DNA of 64,000 nt from Pediococcus inopinatus (lineage in GTDB: Bacteria; Bacillota; Bacilli; Lactobacillales; Lactobacillaceae): NCBI RefSeq assembly GCF_002982135.1, contig NZ_CP019981.1, positions 62,001 to 126,000 of the forward strand, given 5' to 3'. The translations under genes and the position numbers were made by a program. This document shows, piece after piece, positions 15,989 to 24,918 of the stretch (its first letter is position 1; every line of letters starts with the position of its first letter). The notes under the pieces were generated by a model. It saw only the letters and a program-made list of their open reading frames with translations, was not told the DNA's origin and ran no database searches.

Positions 15989-17404
15989 ATGTTAAATAGA
16001 GTAAAATCTTTACCAAAAAATTTCGTTTGGGGTGGTGCCACAGCTGCCTATCAAGTTGAAGGCGCAACCAAAGTCGATGGGAAAGGCAAGACTATGTGGG
16101 ACGACTACTTGAAAGCGCAAGGTCGGTTCTCTCCTGATCCTGCAAGTGACTTTTATCATCGTTATCCAGAAGATGTAAAATTATCGCATAAGTATGGTTT
16201 AAATGCGATTCGAGTTTCCATTGCTTGGACACGGATCTTCCCAGATGGGTATGGTGAACCTAACCAAGCGGGTGTGAAATATTATCACGAATTATTCAAA
16301 ACTTGTATCGAGAATGGTGTTACACCATATGTTTCATTACATCATTTTGATTCGCCAAAAACACTTTTTGACCAAGGCGATTGGTTAAATCGTAAAAATA
16401 TTGATTACTTCGTGAAGTATGCTGAGTTCTGTTTTAAAGAATTTACTGAGGTAAAAAACTGGTTCACAATTAATGAATTAATTTCACTTTCTCTTTCTCA
16501 ATATATTGCAGGAAACTTTCCGCCTAACCATCATTTTGATGTGACAAGTGCTATTCAAGCTCAGCACAATGAACTTTTAGCACATGCAAAGGCCGTTAAT
16601 TTGTACAAATCATTGAATTTAGATGGTCGAATTGGGTTGATTCACGTTTTGCAGCCAATTTATCCAATTACTGAGACACCTGAAAATAAACATGCCGCTG
16701 CTTTATACGATGCGTTTATTAATCGATTTTTACTCGATGGGACTTTCCTTGGTGAATATTCCGATGAAACCATGAGCTTGATTAACGAAATTTTGGATAA
16801 AAATAACGCCAAACTTGATATTCAAGATGGTGATATGGATATCTTGAAAAAAGCTTCTACTCAAAATGACTATTTTGGGATGAATTATTATCAATCACAG
16901 TTTATTCAGGCTTACGACGGCCCAAGTGGTAATAAATTTAACGGAACTGGTGATAAGGATTCTTCATCCTTTAGTTTCCATGGTGTGGGACAGATTGTAC
17001 AAAAACCAGGAGTTCCAACTACTGATTGGGATTGGAATATTTATCCAGAAGGTTTGTACGATATCTTGAAACGTGTTGCAAAAGAGTATCCTAACTCTAA
17101 AACTATTTATATTACTGAAAATGGTTTGGGCTATAAAGATAAATTTGTAAGTGAAGATCAAGTAATTGAAGATGAACCAAGAATTGATTACATTGATCAA
17201 CACGTTGCAGCTTTATTGAAAGCTCGTAGTGAGGGCGTTGATGTTCAAGGATACTTCGTTTGGTCCTTACAAGATCAGTTTTCTTGGGCAAATGGGTACA
17301 ATAAGCATTACGGATTATTTTATGTTGATTTCGACACTCAGAAACGATATGTCAAAAAGAGTGCGGAGTGGTTTAAAGAATTAGCGGATACGATGGATAA
17401 ATAA
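15989..17404 (+). CDS. lacG: 6-phospho-beta-galactosidase (GH1)
   Basis: A 471-residue GH1 retaining glycosidase that hydrolyses lactose-6-phosphate to glucose and galactose-6-phosphate. The acid/base Glu is in TINEL (about residue 159) and the nucleophile in ITENG (about residue 375). The C-terminal SWANGYNKHYGLFYVDFDTQ resembles LacG, with the tryptophan that marks phospho-galactosidases, and differs from the S-x-x-TGEMxKRYG of phospho-glucosidases. AGGAGG precedes ATG 15989. It is the last gene of lacTFEG. Galactose-6-phosphate would need a tagatose-6-phosphate route that is not in the window. Confidence 0.92.
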   Translation: MLNRVKSLPKNFVWGGATAAYQVEGATKVDGKGKTMWDDYLKAQGRFSPDPASDFYHRYPEDVKLSHKYGLNAIRVSIAWTRIFPDGYGEPNQAGVKYYHELFKTCIENGVTPYVSLHHFDSPKTLFDQGDWLNRKNIDYFVKYAEFCFKEFTEVKNWFTINELISLSLSQYIAGNFPPNHHFDVTSAIQAQHNELLAHAKAVNLYKSLNLDGRIGLIHVLQPIYPITETPENKHAAALYDAFINRFLLDGTFLGEYSDETMSLINEILDKNNAKLDIQDGDMDILKKASTQNDYFGMNYYQSQFIQAYDGPSGNKFNGTGDKDSSSFSFHGVGQIVQKPGVPTTDWDWNIYPEGLYDILKRVAKEYPNSKTIYITENGLGYKDKFVSEDQVIEDEPRIDYIDQHVAALLKARSEGVDVQGYFVWSLQDQFSWANGYNKHYGLFYVDFDTQKRYVKKSAEWFKELADTMDK

Positions 17405-17431
17405 TGTCCTGAGATCTTAGTAGTTTCTCCT

Positions 17432-17496
17432 AAAAAAGCCTTAAACATCAAACGCCTGCTGGTCTGCAGGGCGCTTGTGCTTAAGACTTTTTTATT
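17432..17496 (+). terminator. lac operon terminator
   Basis: AAAAAGCCTTAA pairs with TTAAGACTTTTT (one mismatch) around an inner GC-rich hairpin, ending in TTTTTT. Confidence 0.85.
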
Positions 17497-17596
17497 AAAT
17501 ATTAATACGTGCTTGAATTATTTGTAAATATCTGTTTGACTTAATTTATGAGTTGATAAGTAAAACGATTTCATGCTAAAAGAGGATGAGTAATCA

Positions 17597-18163
17597 ATGG
17601 CGAAAACACTGTATTTAATGCGACATGGAGAAACACTTTTTAATGCACTTGGAAAAATTCAAGGTTGGTGTGATTCACCGCTTACGAAGACCGGTATTCA
17701 ACAGGCTAAAGTTGCGGGTGAATACTTGGATAAATTACCAATTGATCATGCATATAGTTCAACATCAGAGCGCAGTTGCGACACAATTGAAATTGCCTTG
17801 AAGAATCGCATGCCCTATCAAAGGCTAAAAGGGCTGAAGGAAATGAATTTTGGTGTTTATGAGGGCGAGAGCGAAAAGCTCAATCCAACAATCCTTAAAG
17901 ATTATGAAACTTTTTTCCTCCCTTTTGGGGGCGAATCATCCAAAGCGGTTGGTAAACGAATGCTAGAAACATTAACTGACATTATGGATAAGCCGGATCA
18001 TCAAAATGTTTTGGCCGTTTCACATGCTGGTGCCTGTGTGAACTTCTTGGAAATGCTGCAGGACCCGACAGACGTTTTGAAGAGTGGATTTTCGAATTGT
18101 AGTATTTTTAAATTTACGTATGACCAACGGAAATTTAAATTAGTAGATGTGATTCGATTTTAA
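17597..18163 (+). CDS. histidine phosphatase family protein (phosphoglycerate-mutase-like)
   Basis: A 188-residue cytosolic enzyme. The catalytic LMRHGE motif (residues 7-12) holds the phosphorylated His; the second catalytic His is in AVSHAG (about residue 141). The GWCDSPLT segment also fits the family. These proteins dephosphorylate varied sugars, nucleotides or cofactors and the substrate cannot be read from sequence. ATG 17597 follows AGAGGATGAG. It is monocistronic. Confidence 0.88.
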   Translation: MAKTLYLMRHGETLFNALGKIQGWCDSPLTKTGIQQAKVAGEYLDKLPIDHAYSSTSERSCDTIEIALKNRMPYQRLKGLKEMNFGVYEGESEKLNPTILKDYETFFLPFGGESSKAVGKRMLETLTDIMDKPDHQNVLAVSHAGACVNFLEMLQDPTDVLKSGFSNCSIFKFTYDQRKFKLVDVIRF

Positions 18164-18216
18164 AACAGTTTAAAATTGCGTGTTTTTTTCTCAAATGGTA
18201 GCGCTACAGCCTCAGA

Positions 18217-18245
18217 TTGACTATAATCAACTTAACAGATTAAAA
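18217..18245 (+). promoter_or_regulatory. candidate promoter of the first usp gene
   Basis: TTGACT (18217-18222), a 17-bp spacer and TTAAAA (18240-18245). A TAGCGCTA palindrome at about 18199-18206, upstream of the -35, resembles a cre core but is a weak match overall. Confidence 0.45.
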
Positions 18246-18264
18246 GTATGAGAGGTGTAACCCG

Positions 18265-18729
18265 ATGCAATATAAAAAAATTCTCGTTCCGGTTGATGGT
18301 TCGAAAAATGCTGAATTGGCAGTGACCAAAGCCGTGTTTACAGCTAAACGCAATCAAGCTCATTTAGACATTGTTTCAATAATTCAGACTAGCCGATTTT
18401 TAGATGTTTATGGTCATATGGGGTCAAATACAGATTATCTAGATATTACTTATCACCGAACGCAAGAATACGTAGAAATGTTGAGAGACACCATTAAGGA
18501 AAAATATGATTTTGATGATGTCTCGATTTCTGTGGAGTCCGGGAATGCTGGAAAGATCATTGCAAAGTTGGCTCCAGAAGAATTGCATAGTGATTTGATT
18601 ATGATGGGAGCCACCGGTATGAATGCCATGCAGCGGACAATGATTGGTTCGGTTGCAGATTACGTTGTGCGGGTCGCCAACTGTGATGTTTTGCTGATAC
18701 GAACAGATCTTAATAACAAATTAAGCTAA
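18265..18729 (+). CDS. universal stress protein UspA family
   Basis: A 154-residue alpha/beta protein. The N-terminal ILVPVDGSKNA and the C-terminal G-x2-G-x9-G-S/T ATP-binding signature (MGATGMNAMQRTMIGSVADY) are both present, so it belongs to the nucleotide-binding Usp group. Usp proteins aid survival under stress or starvation. AGAGGTG precedes ATG 18265. A second Usp gene lies at 21994; the two are divergent in sequence and not a recent duplication. Confidence 0.92.
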   Translation: MQYKKILVPVDGSKNAELAVTKAVFTAKRNQAHLDIVSIIQTSRFLDVYGHMGSNTDYLDITYHRTQEYVEMLRDTIKEKYDFDDVSISVESGNAGKIIAKLAPEELHSDLIMMGATGMNAMQRTMIGSVADYVVRVANCDVLLIRTDLNNKLS

Positions 18730-18730
18730 A

Positions 18731-18775
18731 ACAAGGTTGCGATGCGTCTAAATGAAGTATCAGCAACCTGTTTTT
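18731..18775 (+). terminator. terminator
   Basis: The stem AGGTTGC/GCAACCT is followed by TTTTT directly after the usp gene. Confidence 0.75.
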
Positions 18776-18841
18776 ATAATAATTAGTAGTTTAAAAATGG
18801 TATGATGAATATAACCTTAAAAAAGAAGAGGAGTTTATCAA

Positions 18842-19078
18842 TTGACACAATTCGAATTCAAATTATCTTATGAAAATGGCCGCGTTGTCACATTTTACCG
18901 AGACTATGAAGGCCTTGAGGATGCTGAGAAAGATTTATTGGCCCATATGTCTTCTGGCTCAACAATTAAATTTAGCGAAAAAGGGTTAGTGGGGATGCTG
19001 TCATTTCGCGGGGCAATTAGCTATTTGATTACTGAAAAGAATCGCCCAAACGGTGTCGAAGCAATTACTTGGGAATAA
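18842..19078 (+). CDS. small unknown protein
   Basis: A 78-residue acidic soluble protein starting at TTG 18842, supported by GAGGAG 8-9 nt upstream; no ATG lies nearby. It has beta-strand-like alternation (FEFKLSYENGRVVTFYRDYEG) and no membrane segment. It stands alone between two terminators. I do not recognise a family; the ribosome site, bounded transcript and coding composition support a real gene. Confidence 0.65.
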   Translation: MTQFEFKLSYENGRVVTFYRDYEGLEDAEKDLLAHMSSGSTIKFSEKGLVGMLSFRGAISYLITEKNRPNGVEAITWE

Positions 19079-19086
19079 TTCAAATG

Positions 19087-19139
19087 GTGCTTCAAAGGGT
19101 GGATAATTAAGAAAAAGAAGCCGTCTTTGAAGCATTTTT
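19087..19139 (+). terminator. terminator
   Basis: A perfect 9-bp stem GCTTCAAAG/CTTTGAAGC with a T-rich tail ends the small gene's transcript before galK. Confidence 0.75.
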
Positions 19140-19152
19140 ATTTCACAAATTA

Positions 19153-19166
19153 TGATAGCGCTTTAA
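19153..19166 (+). promoter_or_regulatory. cre-like site upstream of galK
   Basis: TGATAGCGCTTTAA matches the CcpA consensus at 12 of 14 positions and lies 19 bp before the galK start codon. Confidence 0.5.
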
Positions 19167-19184
19167 AAACAAAGGAGTCTTATT

Positions 19185-20375
19185 ATGAATACAGGAATTT
19201 CTACTCAAAATTTAGAAGGTGGCTTTGAAGCTGCGTTTAACAGTAATGCCGAGACCTATTATTTTGCCCCAGGACGCATTAATTTAATTGGGGAACATAC
19301 AGATTATAATGGCGGCCGCGTTTTTCCATGTGCGATTAGTTTAGGGACTTATGCAGCAGTAAGCTCCCGGTCTGATAATGAATTCCATTTATATTCGGCC
19401 AATTTTGCTGATCAAGGGATGCAAGTATTAACGCTGGGAACGGATGAAATTCAAGAAAAAGTTGGAAATGTTTGGACGAATTATCCAAAGGGAATGCTGC
19501 GATATTTAATCGAAGCGGGAAACCAAATTACGCATGGGTTAAATGTGTACATAGAAGGTAATTTGCCTGACGGTGCGGGTTTGTCCTCGTCAGCATCCCT
19601 AGAAATGTTGTTTGGAAAAATTCTGCAAACAGAGTTTGATCTCCAGGTGGCCCCGATTGACATGGTGAAATTTGGTGTAAAAGTCGAAAATGAATTTATT
19701 GGTCTAAACTCAGGAATTATGGACCAGTTTGCCGTTGAAATGGGTAAAAAAGATAACGCGGTTTTGTTGGATACCAATACGCTTGAATATGAGCACGTAC
19801 CACTTAAACTAGGTGAGTACGTCATCATCATTATGAACACCAACAAACGCCGTGAGCTGGCAGATTCTAAGTATAATGAACACCGGCGTGAATGTGATGA
19901 AGCTCTAGCTCAATTGCAAACCGGTATCGATATCCCCACCTTGGGAGCGCTAGATAAAGAAACGTTTGACGAATACAGTTATCTCATTCAAAGTGAACCA
20001 CTGCTCAAGCGTGCACGTCATGCTGTGTTTGAAAATCAGCGAGTTGGTGAGGCCGTTACAGCGCTGCAAACGAAAGACCTGGCTAAATTTGGTCGGCTAG
20101 TTAACGCTTCTCATGTATCCCTTCAATATGATTTTGAAGTGACCGGTAAGGAGCTGGATACTTTGGTACATACTGCTTGGGAACAAGATGGTGTTTTAGG
20201 GGCCCGCATGATCGGTGGCGGTTATGGTGGTTGTGCCATTGCCCTGGTTCAAAAGCCTGCGGTTAAAACTTTCGAAGAGCGTGTAGGTCGCAATTACCAA
20301 GCCGTGATTGGATATGCGCCTGATTTCTATGTGGCCGAAATTGCGGATGGCCCCCAACAATTACAAAAGGAGTAA
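19185..20375 (+). CDS. galK: galactokinase
   Basis: A 396-residue GHMP kinase that phosphorylates galactose at C1, the first step of the Leloir pathway. The galactokinase signature GRINLIGEHTDYNGG (residues 30-44), the ATP loop LPDGAGLSSSASLE (about 127-140) and the late IGGGYGGCAIAL segment are intact. ATG 19185 follows AAAGGAG. galT begins 6 bp after its stop, so the two form an operon, with a cre-like site upstream. galE and galM are not in the window. Confidence 0.96.
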   Translation: MNTGISTQNLEGGFEAAFNSNAETYYFAPGRINLIGEHTDYNGGRVFPCAISLGTYAAVSSRSDNEFHLYSANFADQGMQVLTLGTDEIQEKVGNVWTNYPKGMLRYLIEAGNQITHGLNVYIEGNLPDGAGLSSSASLEMLFGKILQTEFDLQVAPIDMVKFGVKVENEFIGLNSGIMDQFAVEMGKKDNAVLLDTNTLEYEHVPLKLGEYVIIIMNTNKRRELADSKYNEHRRECDEALAQLQTGIDIPTLGALDKETFDEYSYLIQSEPLLKRARHAVFENQRVGEAVTALQTKDLAKFGRLVNASHVSLQYDFEVTGKELDTLVHTAWEQDGVLGARMIGGGYGGCAIALVQKPAVKTFEERVGRNYQAVIGYAPDFYVAEIADGPQQLQKE

Positions 20376-20381
20376 GGGCAG

Positions 20382-21851
20382 TTGGAAAATATCGTTGAAA
20401 ATTTTGTGACCAAAGTTTTGGAGCAAGGACCCTACCAAGAGTTAGATCGGCAGTATCTCGTAAATCGGATCTACGCATTAGTGGGTGAAACTGATCCTCA
20501 GCTTGAAAAACATCCCAGTAATTTTTTGGAAATTCACGATGCTTTGATCGAGATGGCTATCCAAAATAAAAAAATTGAAGATAACCCTACAGAACGGGAA
20601 ATATTAGGCGCTGATTTAATGAATTTTGCGACTCCCACACCGTCTCAAGTGAACGCCAAATTTTGGAATCTTTATCAAAAAAGTGCTTCAGCGGCCACAA
20701 CTTACTTTTATCAGTTAAGCCAGCATAATGACTATATTAAAACTCGGGCGATAGCTAAAAATATTGAATTTCCGGTTGCAACAGATTATGGCAACCTAGA
20801 AATCACAATCAATCTATCCAAACCTGAAAAGGATCCGCGCGCAATTGCCCTAGCTCAAACGCAGCAATCAACTAGTTACCCACAATGCCAGTTATGTATG
20901 GAAAACGAGGGATATGAAGGCCACGTTGGGTATCTGGCCCGAGCTAATCATCGGATCGTTCGTTTGTTGCTAGATGGTGAAACATGGGGATTTCAATATT
21001 CACCATATGCGTATTTTGCGGAACACTGTATTTTCATTTCTGAAGCACATCGACCAATGCACATCGATCGATCGACGTTTCAAAACTTAGTGGCGCTCAC
21101 GAAACTGTTTCCTGAATATTTTGTTGGGAGTAATGCTGATTTGCCAATTGTGGGAGGTTCGATGTTAAGCCATGATCACTATCAAGGCGGGAAACACAAT
21201 TTTCCGATGGCCATGGCAAAAGTTGAAACATCTTTCAAATTGGGTGACTATCCTGACGTTCAGGCAGGAATTGTGAAATGGCCAATGTCAGTGATTCGCC
21301 TTGCAAGTGAAGATGAAGGCGAGTTAGTGAACGCTGCTACCCACATTCTCGATACATGGCGAAAGTATCGTGATCCAGACCGCCAAATTCAGTGTGAAAC
21401 AGAGGGGATCAATCATCACACGATTACGCCGATTGTTCGAAAACGAGCAGGTCAATTTGAGATGGATTTAGTTTTACGAGATAATCAAACTTCCAAGCAG
21501 TATCCAGATGGAATCTTTCATCCTCATGCTGATGTGCAACACATCAAAAAAGAAAATATCGGTCTGATTGAAGTAATGGGTCGCGCAATTCTGCCGGCAC
21601 GTTTAAAAACAGAGTTACAAGAAGTTCAACGTTATTTATTAGCGCAACCTAATCAAATGAAGGCATACCATAAGAATTGGGCTGACGAAGTGAAACAACG
21701 GCATACAATCACAGACACAAATGTCCAAGAAATTTTGAATCAAGAAGTTGGGCACGTCTTTTTAAGAGTGTTAGAAGATGCTGGGGTCTTTAAACGGACC
21801 AGTGATGGGCAAACTGGTTTTCTAAAATTTATTAAGGCAATCAATCGGTAA
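20382..21851 (+). CDS. galT: UDP-glucose-hexose-1-phosphate uridylyltransferase, firmicute (class II) type
   Basis: A 489-residue enzyme exchanging UMP between UDP-glucose and galactose-1-phosphate. Length and motifs (CQLCMENEGYEGH, FQYSPYAYFAEHCIF, SHDHYQGG) match the larger GalT type 2 of Firmicutes, not the ~350-residue E. coli type. It starts at TTG 20382; the ribosome site GGAGTAAGG overlaps the end of galK, implying coupled translation. The gene is followed by a strong terminator. Confidence 0.95.
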   Translation: MENIVENFVTKVLEQGPYQELDRQYLVNRIYALVGETDPQLEKHPSNFLEIHDALIEMAIQNKKIEDNPTEREILGADLMNFATPTPSQVNAKFWNLYQKSASAATTYFYQLSQHNDYIKTRAIAKNIEFPVATDYGNLEITINLSKPEKDPRAIALAQTQQSTSYPQCQLCMENEGYEGHVGYLARANHRIVRLLLDGETWGFQYSPYAYFAEHCIFISEAHRPMHIDRSTFQNLVALTKLFPEYFVGSNADLPIVGGSMLSHDHYQGGKHNFPMAMAKVETSFKLGDYPDVQAGIVKWPMSVIRLASEDEGELVNAATHILDTWRKYRDPDRQIQCETEGINHHTITPIVRKRAGQFEMDLVLRDNQTSKQYPDGIFHPHADVQHIKKENIGLIEVMGRAILPARLKTELQEVQRYLLAQPNQMKAYHKNWADEVKQRHTITDTNVQEILNQEVGHVFLRVLEDAGVFKRTSDGQTGFLKFIKAINR

Positions 21852-21858
21852 TTAAGTA

Positions 21859-21904
21859 AACTAGAAAGTTTTAGGGCTGGTTCTCTAAAATTTTCTAGTT
21901 TTTT
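21859..21904 (+). terminator. gal operon terminator
   Basis: A 16-bp stem (AACTAGAAAGTTTTAG with its near-perfect complement) followed by TTTT. Confidence 0.85.
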
Positions 21905-21993
21905 AATCGAATTGTAAGCCCTTTAGTCGTTGAAAAGGGAATTCAATGTTATAATTAGGGTATAAAATTTATAACCTATTGGGGGAATTCAAA

Positions 21994-22443
21994 ATGAGTG
22001 CAAGTCACTTAGATCCAAAACGTTTTTCAAAAATTTTAGTTGGGGTTGATGATTCCCCAGATGCGCAGTTAGCGTTTCGATTTGCCATGAACCGGGCTAA
22101 ACAAGACAAGGCTGAGCTCGATATTGTTTCGATTTTAGAAGAAGATGAAATCAATATTTACCAAGCTTTAAACAAAGACTATATTCAAAACAAGCGTGAT
22201 GATTTGGAAAAGCACCTACAAGGGTATCGAAAGATTGCAGAAGATTTTGGCATTAAAAAAGTGGAAACCTTCACAGCTGAAGGAGACGCTGGAGAAACAA
22301 TTGTCAAAGATGTCATTCCACATGTGGACCCAGATTTGTTGGTAATCGGGTCTTCTTCCAAAGCTGGGGTTGCCCGTTACTTTGGTAGCCAGGCTTCTTA
22401 CATGGCTCAATACTCACCAATTTCGGTGTTAGTCATTCGATAA
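21994..22443 (+). CDS. universal stress protein UspA family
   Basis: A 149-residue Usp protein with the N-terminal ILVGVDDSPDA and a C-terminal IGSSSKAGVARYFGSQASYM that follows the G-x-S nucleotide-binding pattern less strictly than the 18265 protein. ATG 21994 is taken because GGGGG lies 8 nt upstream; a TTG five codons earlier sits in the ribosome site. A TATAAT box is at 21950-21955. It lies between galT and the multicopper oxidase, in its own transcript. Confidence 0.9.
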   Translation: MSASHLDPKRFSKILVGVDDSPDAQLAFRFAMNRAKQDKAELDIVSILEEDEINIYQALNKDYIQNKRDDLEKHLQGYRKIAEDFGIKKVETFTAEGDAGETIVKDVIPHVDPDLLVIGSSSKAGVARYFGSQASYMAQYSPISVLVIR

Positions 22444-22540
22444 AAACTTCGTAGTTTAATTAGAGACGGGTTGAAATTGAGTGAGTGACAAGTTAGAATG
22501 ATTCTAGAAACAAATAATTCTAAAAGAAGGCTTGAAAATA

Positions 22541-24076
22541 ATGACAAAGCAAGTTTATGATGATTATTTTTTTGATGAACCAGCATGGAATACGCATGAT
22601 GGTGGGTATGTGCCGCTTGAAGAATCGACGGCACCGCAACAAAAATTACGGGTACCGGCAATTTTAGAACCTGATAAGGAAACAGACACGGATATGTATT
22701 ACACGGTGATCGCCGAAGAGGGTGAAACACAGCTCTTACCTGGGCCTAAGACGAAGACCTGGGGATATAATGGTGCCTTATTAGGAAAGACGATTGTTTT
22801 TAAGCGCGGCAAAAAAATTCATATCACGTTAAAAAATGACCTTCATGAACTAACGACTTTTCATTGGCATGGTCTTAATGTGCCAGGGCCTTACATTGAT
22901 GGCGGTTGTCATGCGCCAGTTTATCCGGGTGAATCTAGTGACATTGAATTCGTATGTGATCAACCGGCGGCAACGCTTTGGCTACATGCCCATCCTTGCC
23001 CATCGACCGCACAACAGGTTTGGCATGGCCTTGCAACACCGGTTGTAGTGACTGATGATGTTGAAGCAAAACTACCATTGCCTAGAAACTACGGCGTTGA
23101 TGATTTTCCCATTGTGCTCCAAGACCGTAATTTCCATGAAGACAATCAGTGGAATTATCAAGCAGATTACGATCCCGATGGCGTTCAAGGAAAAACTGCC
23201 ATGATTAACGGTACAATTAATCCATACATCGATGTCACAACACAGCGGGTGCGTTTGCGTGTGTTAGATGGCGCTAATCGCCGAGAATTTCGTTTACACT
23301 TTAATGATGGACTGGAATTTGCCCAAGTGGCTTCTGATGGTGGCATTATGCCAAAACCCGTTTACTTTAAAAAAGTCATGATTACTTGTGCTGAACGAGA
23401 TGAGTTCATCGTTAATTTTGAAGGCTATCATGATGGCGATGAAGTGGCTTTGATGTCCGATGATGTGCCTTTAGTTCGTTTCCGGATTCATAGCTTTGCC
23501 AAAGATGATACCAAACTACCTGAGCGTTTGATTGATGACCCCGAACTCCCTGTAACACCTGGGACTGACGTTCGCCATGTAGTAATGTCTGGCATGGATG
23601 AAGAAGTGGCGATTGATGGTAAGAAGTTTGAGATGCAACGAATTGATGCTCGGCAAAAAGTTGGGGATGTGGTGGTCTGGGACATCACCAATACTAACGA
23701 TATGGTGGGTGGCATGATTCATCCGTTCCATATTCACGGAACCCAGTTTTTAGTTGTTTCTCGAAATGGTCACGCTCCTTATGCGAATGAACATGGGTGG
23801 AAAGATACGGTTAGTGTTAATCCTGATGAGCATGTGCAGATCAAAGTGCGATTTGAGTATACTGGTGTTTACATGTATCACTGTCATATCATTGAACATG
23901 AAGATGGTGGCATGATGGCTCAAATTGAGTCGTTTGATCCAGAACATCCAAAGACTTATAAATTAATGGACATGGATACCTTGATGAATGCATTTGCCAA
24001 GGAAAACAATGTTGATACCAAAGATTTATGGTTGGGTGGCATGGAATCTTACGATAAAATGGGTATGAAGATGTAA
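22541..24076 (+). CDS. multicopper oxidase (cytosolic, CueO/SufI-like fold)
   Basis: A 511-residue three-cupredoxin-domain oxidase. All four copper-ligand motifs are present: HWHG (residues 108-111), HAHP, HPFHIHG and the HCHIIEHEDGGMM segment that holds the type-1 copper Cys, His and Met. There is no signal peptide, so it should be cytosolic, as reported for lactobacillus laccase-like enzymes that oxidise phenols and biogenic amines. The substrate is inferred. ATG 22541 follows AGAAGG; a TTG three codons upstream is too close to that site. Methionine-rich residues at the C-terminus (KMGMKM) may help copper binding. Monocistronic. Confidence 0.9.
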   Translation: MTKQVYDDYFFDEPAWNTHDGGYVPLEESTAPQQKLRVPAILEPDKETDTDMYYTVIAEEGETQLLPGPKTKTWGYNGALLGKTIVFKRGKKIHITLKNDLHELTTFHWHGLNVPGPYIDGGCHAPVYPGESSDIEFVCDQPAATLWLHAHPCPSTAQQVWHGLATPVVVTDDVEAKLPLPRNYGVDDFPIVLQDRNFHEDNQWNYQADYDPDGVQGKTAMINGTINPYIDVTTQRVRLRVLDGANRREFRLHFNDGLEFAQVASDGGIMPKPVYFKKVMITCAERDEFIVNFEGYHDGDEVALMSDDVPLVRFRIHSFAKDDTKLPERLIDDPELPVTPGTDVRHVVMSGMDEEVAIDGKKFEMQRIDARQKVGDVVVWDITNTNDMVGGMIHPFHIHGTQFLVVSRNGHAPYANEHGWKDTVSVNPDEHVQIKVRFEYTGVYMYHCHIIEHEDGGMMAQIESFDPEHPKTYKLMDMDTLMNAFAKENNVDTKDLWLGGMESYDKMGMKM

Positions 24077-24095
24077 GATTCTTATAACAGAATAC

Positions 24096-24140
24096 TAAAA
24101 AAGTGGTTGTTCACCTTTAATCGGGAACAACCACTTTTTA
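24096..24140. terminator. bidirectional terminator
   Basis: A ~16-bp stem AAAAAAGTGGTTGTTC/GAACAACCACTTTTT lies between the convergent oxidase and ABC-transporter genes. Confidence 0.88.
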
Positions 24141-24153
24141 ATTAGAAACATTT

Positions 24154-24918
24154 TTAAATTTCAAAATATTTGTATAAATCATCGATCGTCAGTTTTTGTT
24201 TTTCGTCACCAGACACATCGATTTTAATTTGACCTTTATCTAACACGATTAAACGATTGCCATATTTCAAGGCGTCTTCTAAGTGATGAGTGATCATCAA
24301 ACAGGTCAGCTTATCTTCACGAATCCGATCGTCAGTGGCCTGTAATAATTCCTGACTAGTTTTGGGATCCAATGCGGCTGTGTGTTCGTCCAATAGTAGG
24401 ATATCTGGCCGTTTAATAGTAGCCATTAAGAAGCTCAAAGCCTGTCGTTGCCCGCCAGACAGTTCACCAGCGGGGGTGTTTAAACGATTGCTTAAATCAT
24501 TTTCCATCGTTCCGGTGATTTCTCGAAAATGGGGCATTTGTCGTTTTAATCCGCGGAACACCAGTCCACGTCGCGCACCGCGTTTTTCAGCAAGCAGCAA
24601 GTTTTCAGAAACTGTCATCCGGGGGGCAGTCCCTAGTTTTGGATCTTGGAAAACCCGACTTAAGAAGCGGGTCCGTTTTTCTTCAGACAGACGCGTGATA
24701 TCTTTCTCGTTGACCAGAATGTGACCGTCATCGACTGCTAAGTTCCCACCAATGGTATTAAAAAGGGTGGATTTTCCGGCCCCGTTGGAACCCAGAATCG
24801 TGATGAAATCGCCAGGGTACACTTTTAAATTAATTCCCCGCAGAATCTTTTGTTCATCAGGAGTATGCCGATTGACATAGGTGGTGACATTTTGAAGTTC
24901 TAAAATTGGATTAGTCAT
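24154..24918 (-). CDS. ABC transporter ATP-binding protein (TrpZ-like)
   Basis: A 254-residue ATPase with Walker A GSNGAGKST (about residues 43-51), Q-loop VFQDPKLG, signature LSGGQRQAL (about 153-161), Walker B ILLLDEHTAALD and the H-loop His in MITHHLED. Its start overlaps the permease stop by 8 bp, so translation is coupled. It energises uptake by the permease and the substrate-binding lipoprotein-like partner. The three-gene set matches the TrpXYZ-type importers (PF04392 binding protein) of streptococci and lactobacilli; the tryptophan substrate is inferred from that. Confidence 0.88.
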   Translation of the reverse strand: MTNPILELQNVTTYVNRHTPDEQKILRGINLKVYPGDFITILGSNGAGKSTLFNTIGGNLAVDDGHILVNEKDITRLSEEKRTRFLSRVFQDPKLGTAPRMTVSENLLLAEKRGARRGLVFRGLKRQMPHFREITGTMENDLSNRLNTPAGELSGGQRQALSFLMATIKRPDILLLDEHTAALDPKTSQELLQATDDRIREDKLTCLMITHHLEDALKYGNRLIVLDKGQIKIDVSGDEKQKLTIDDLYKYFEI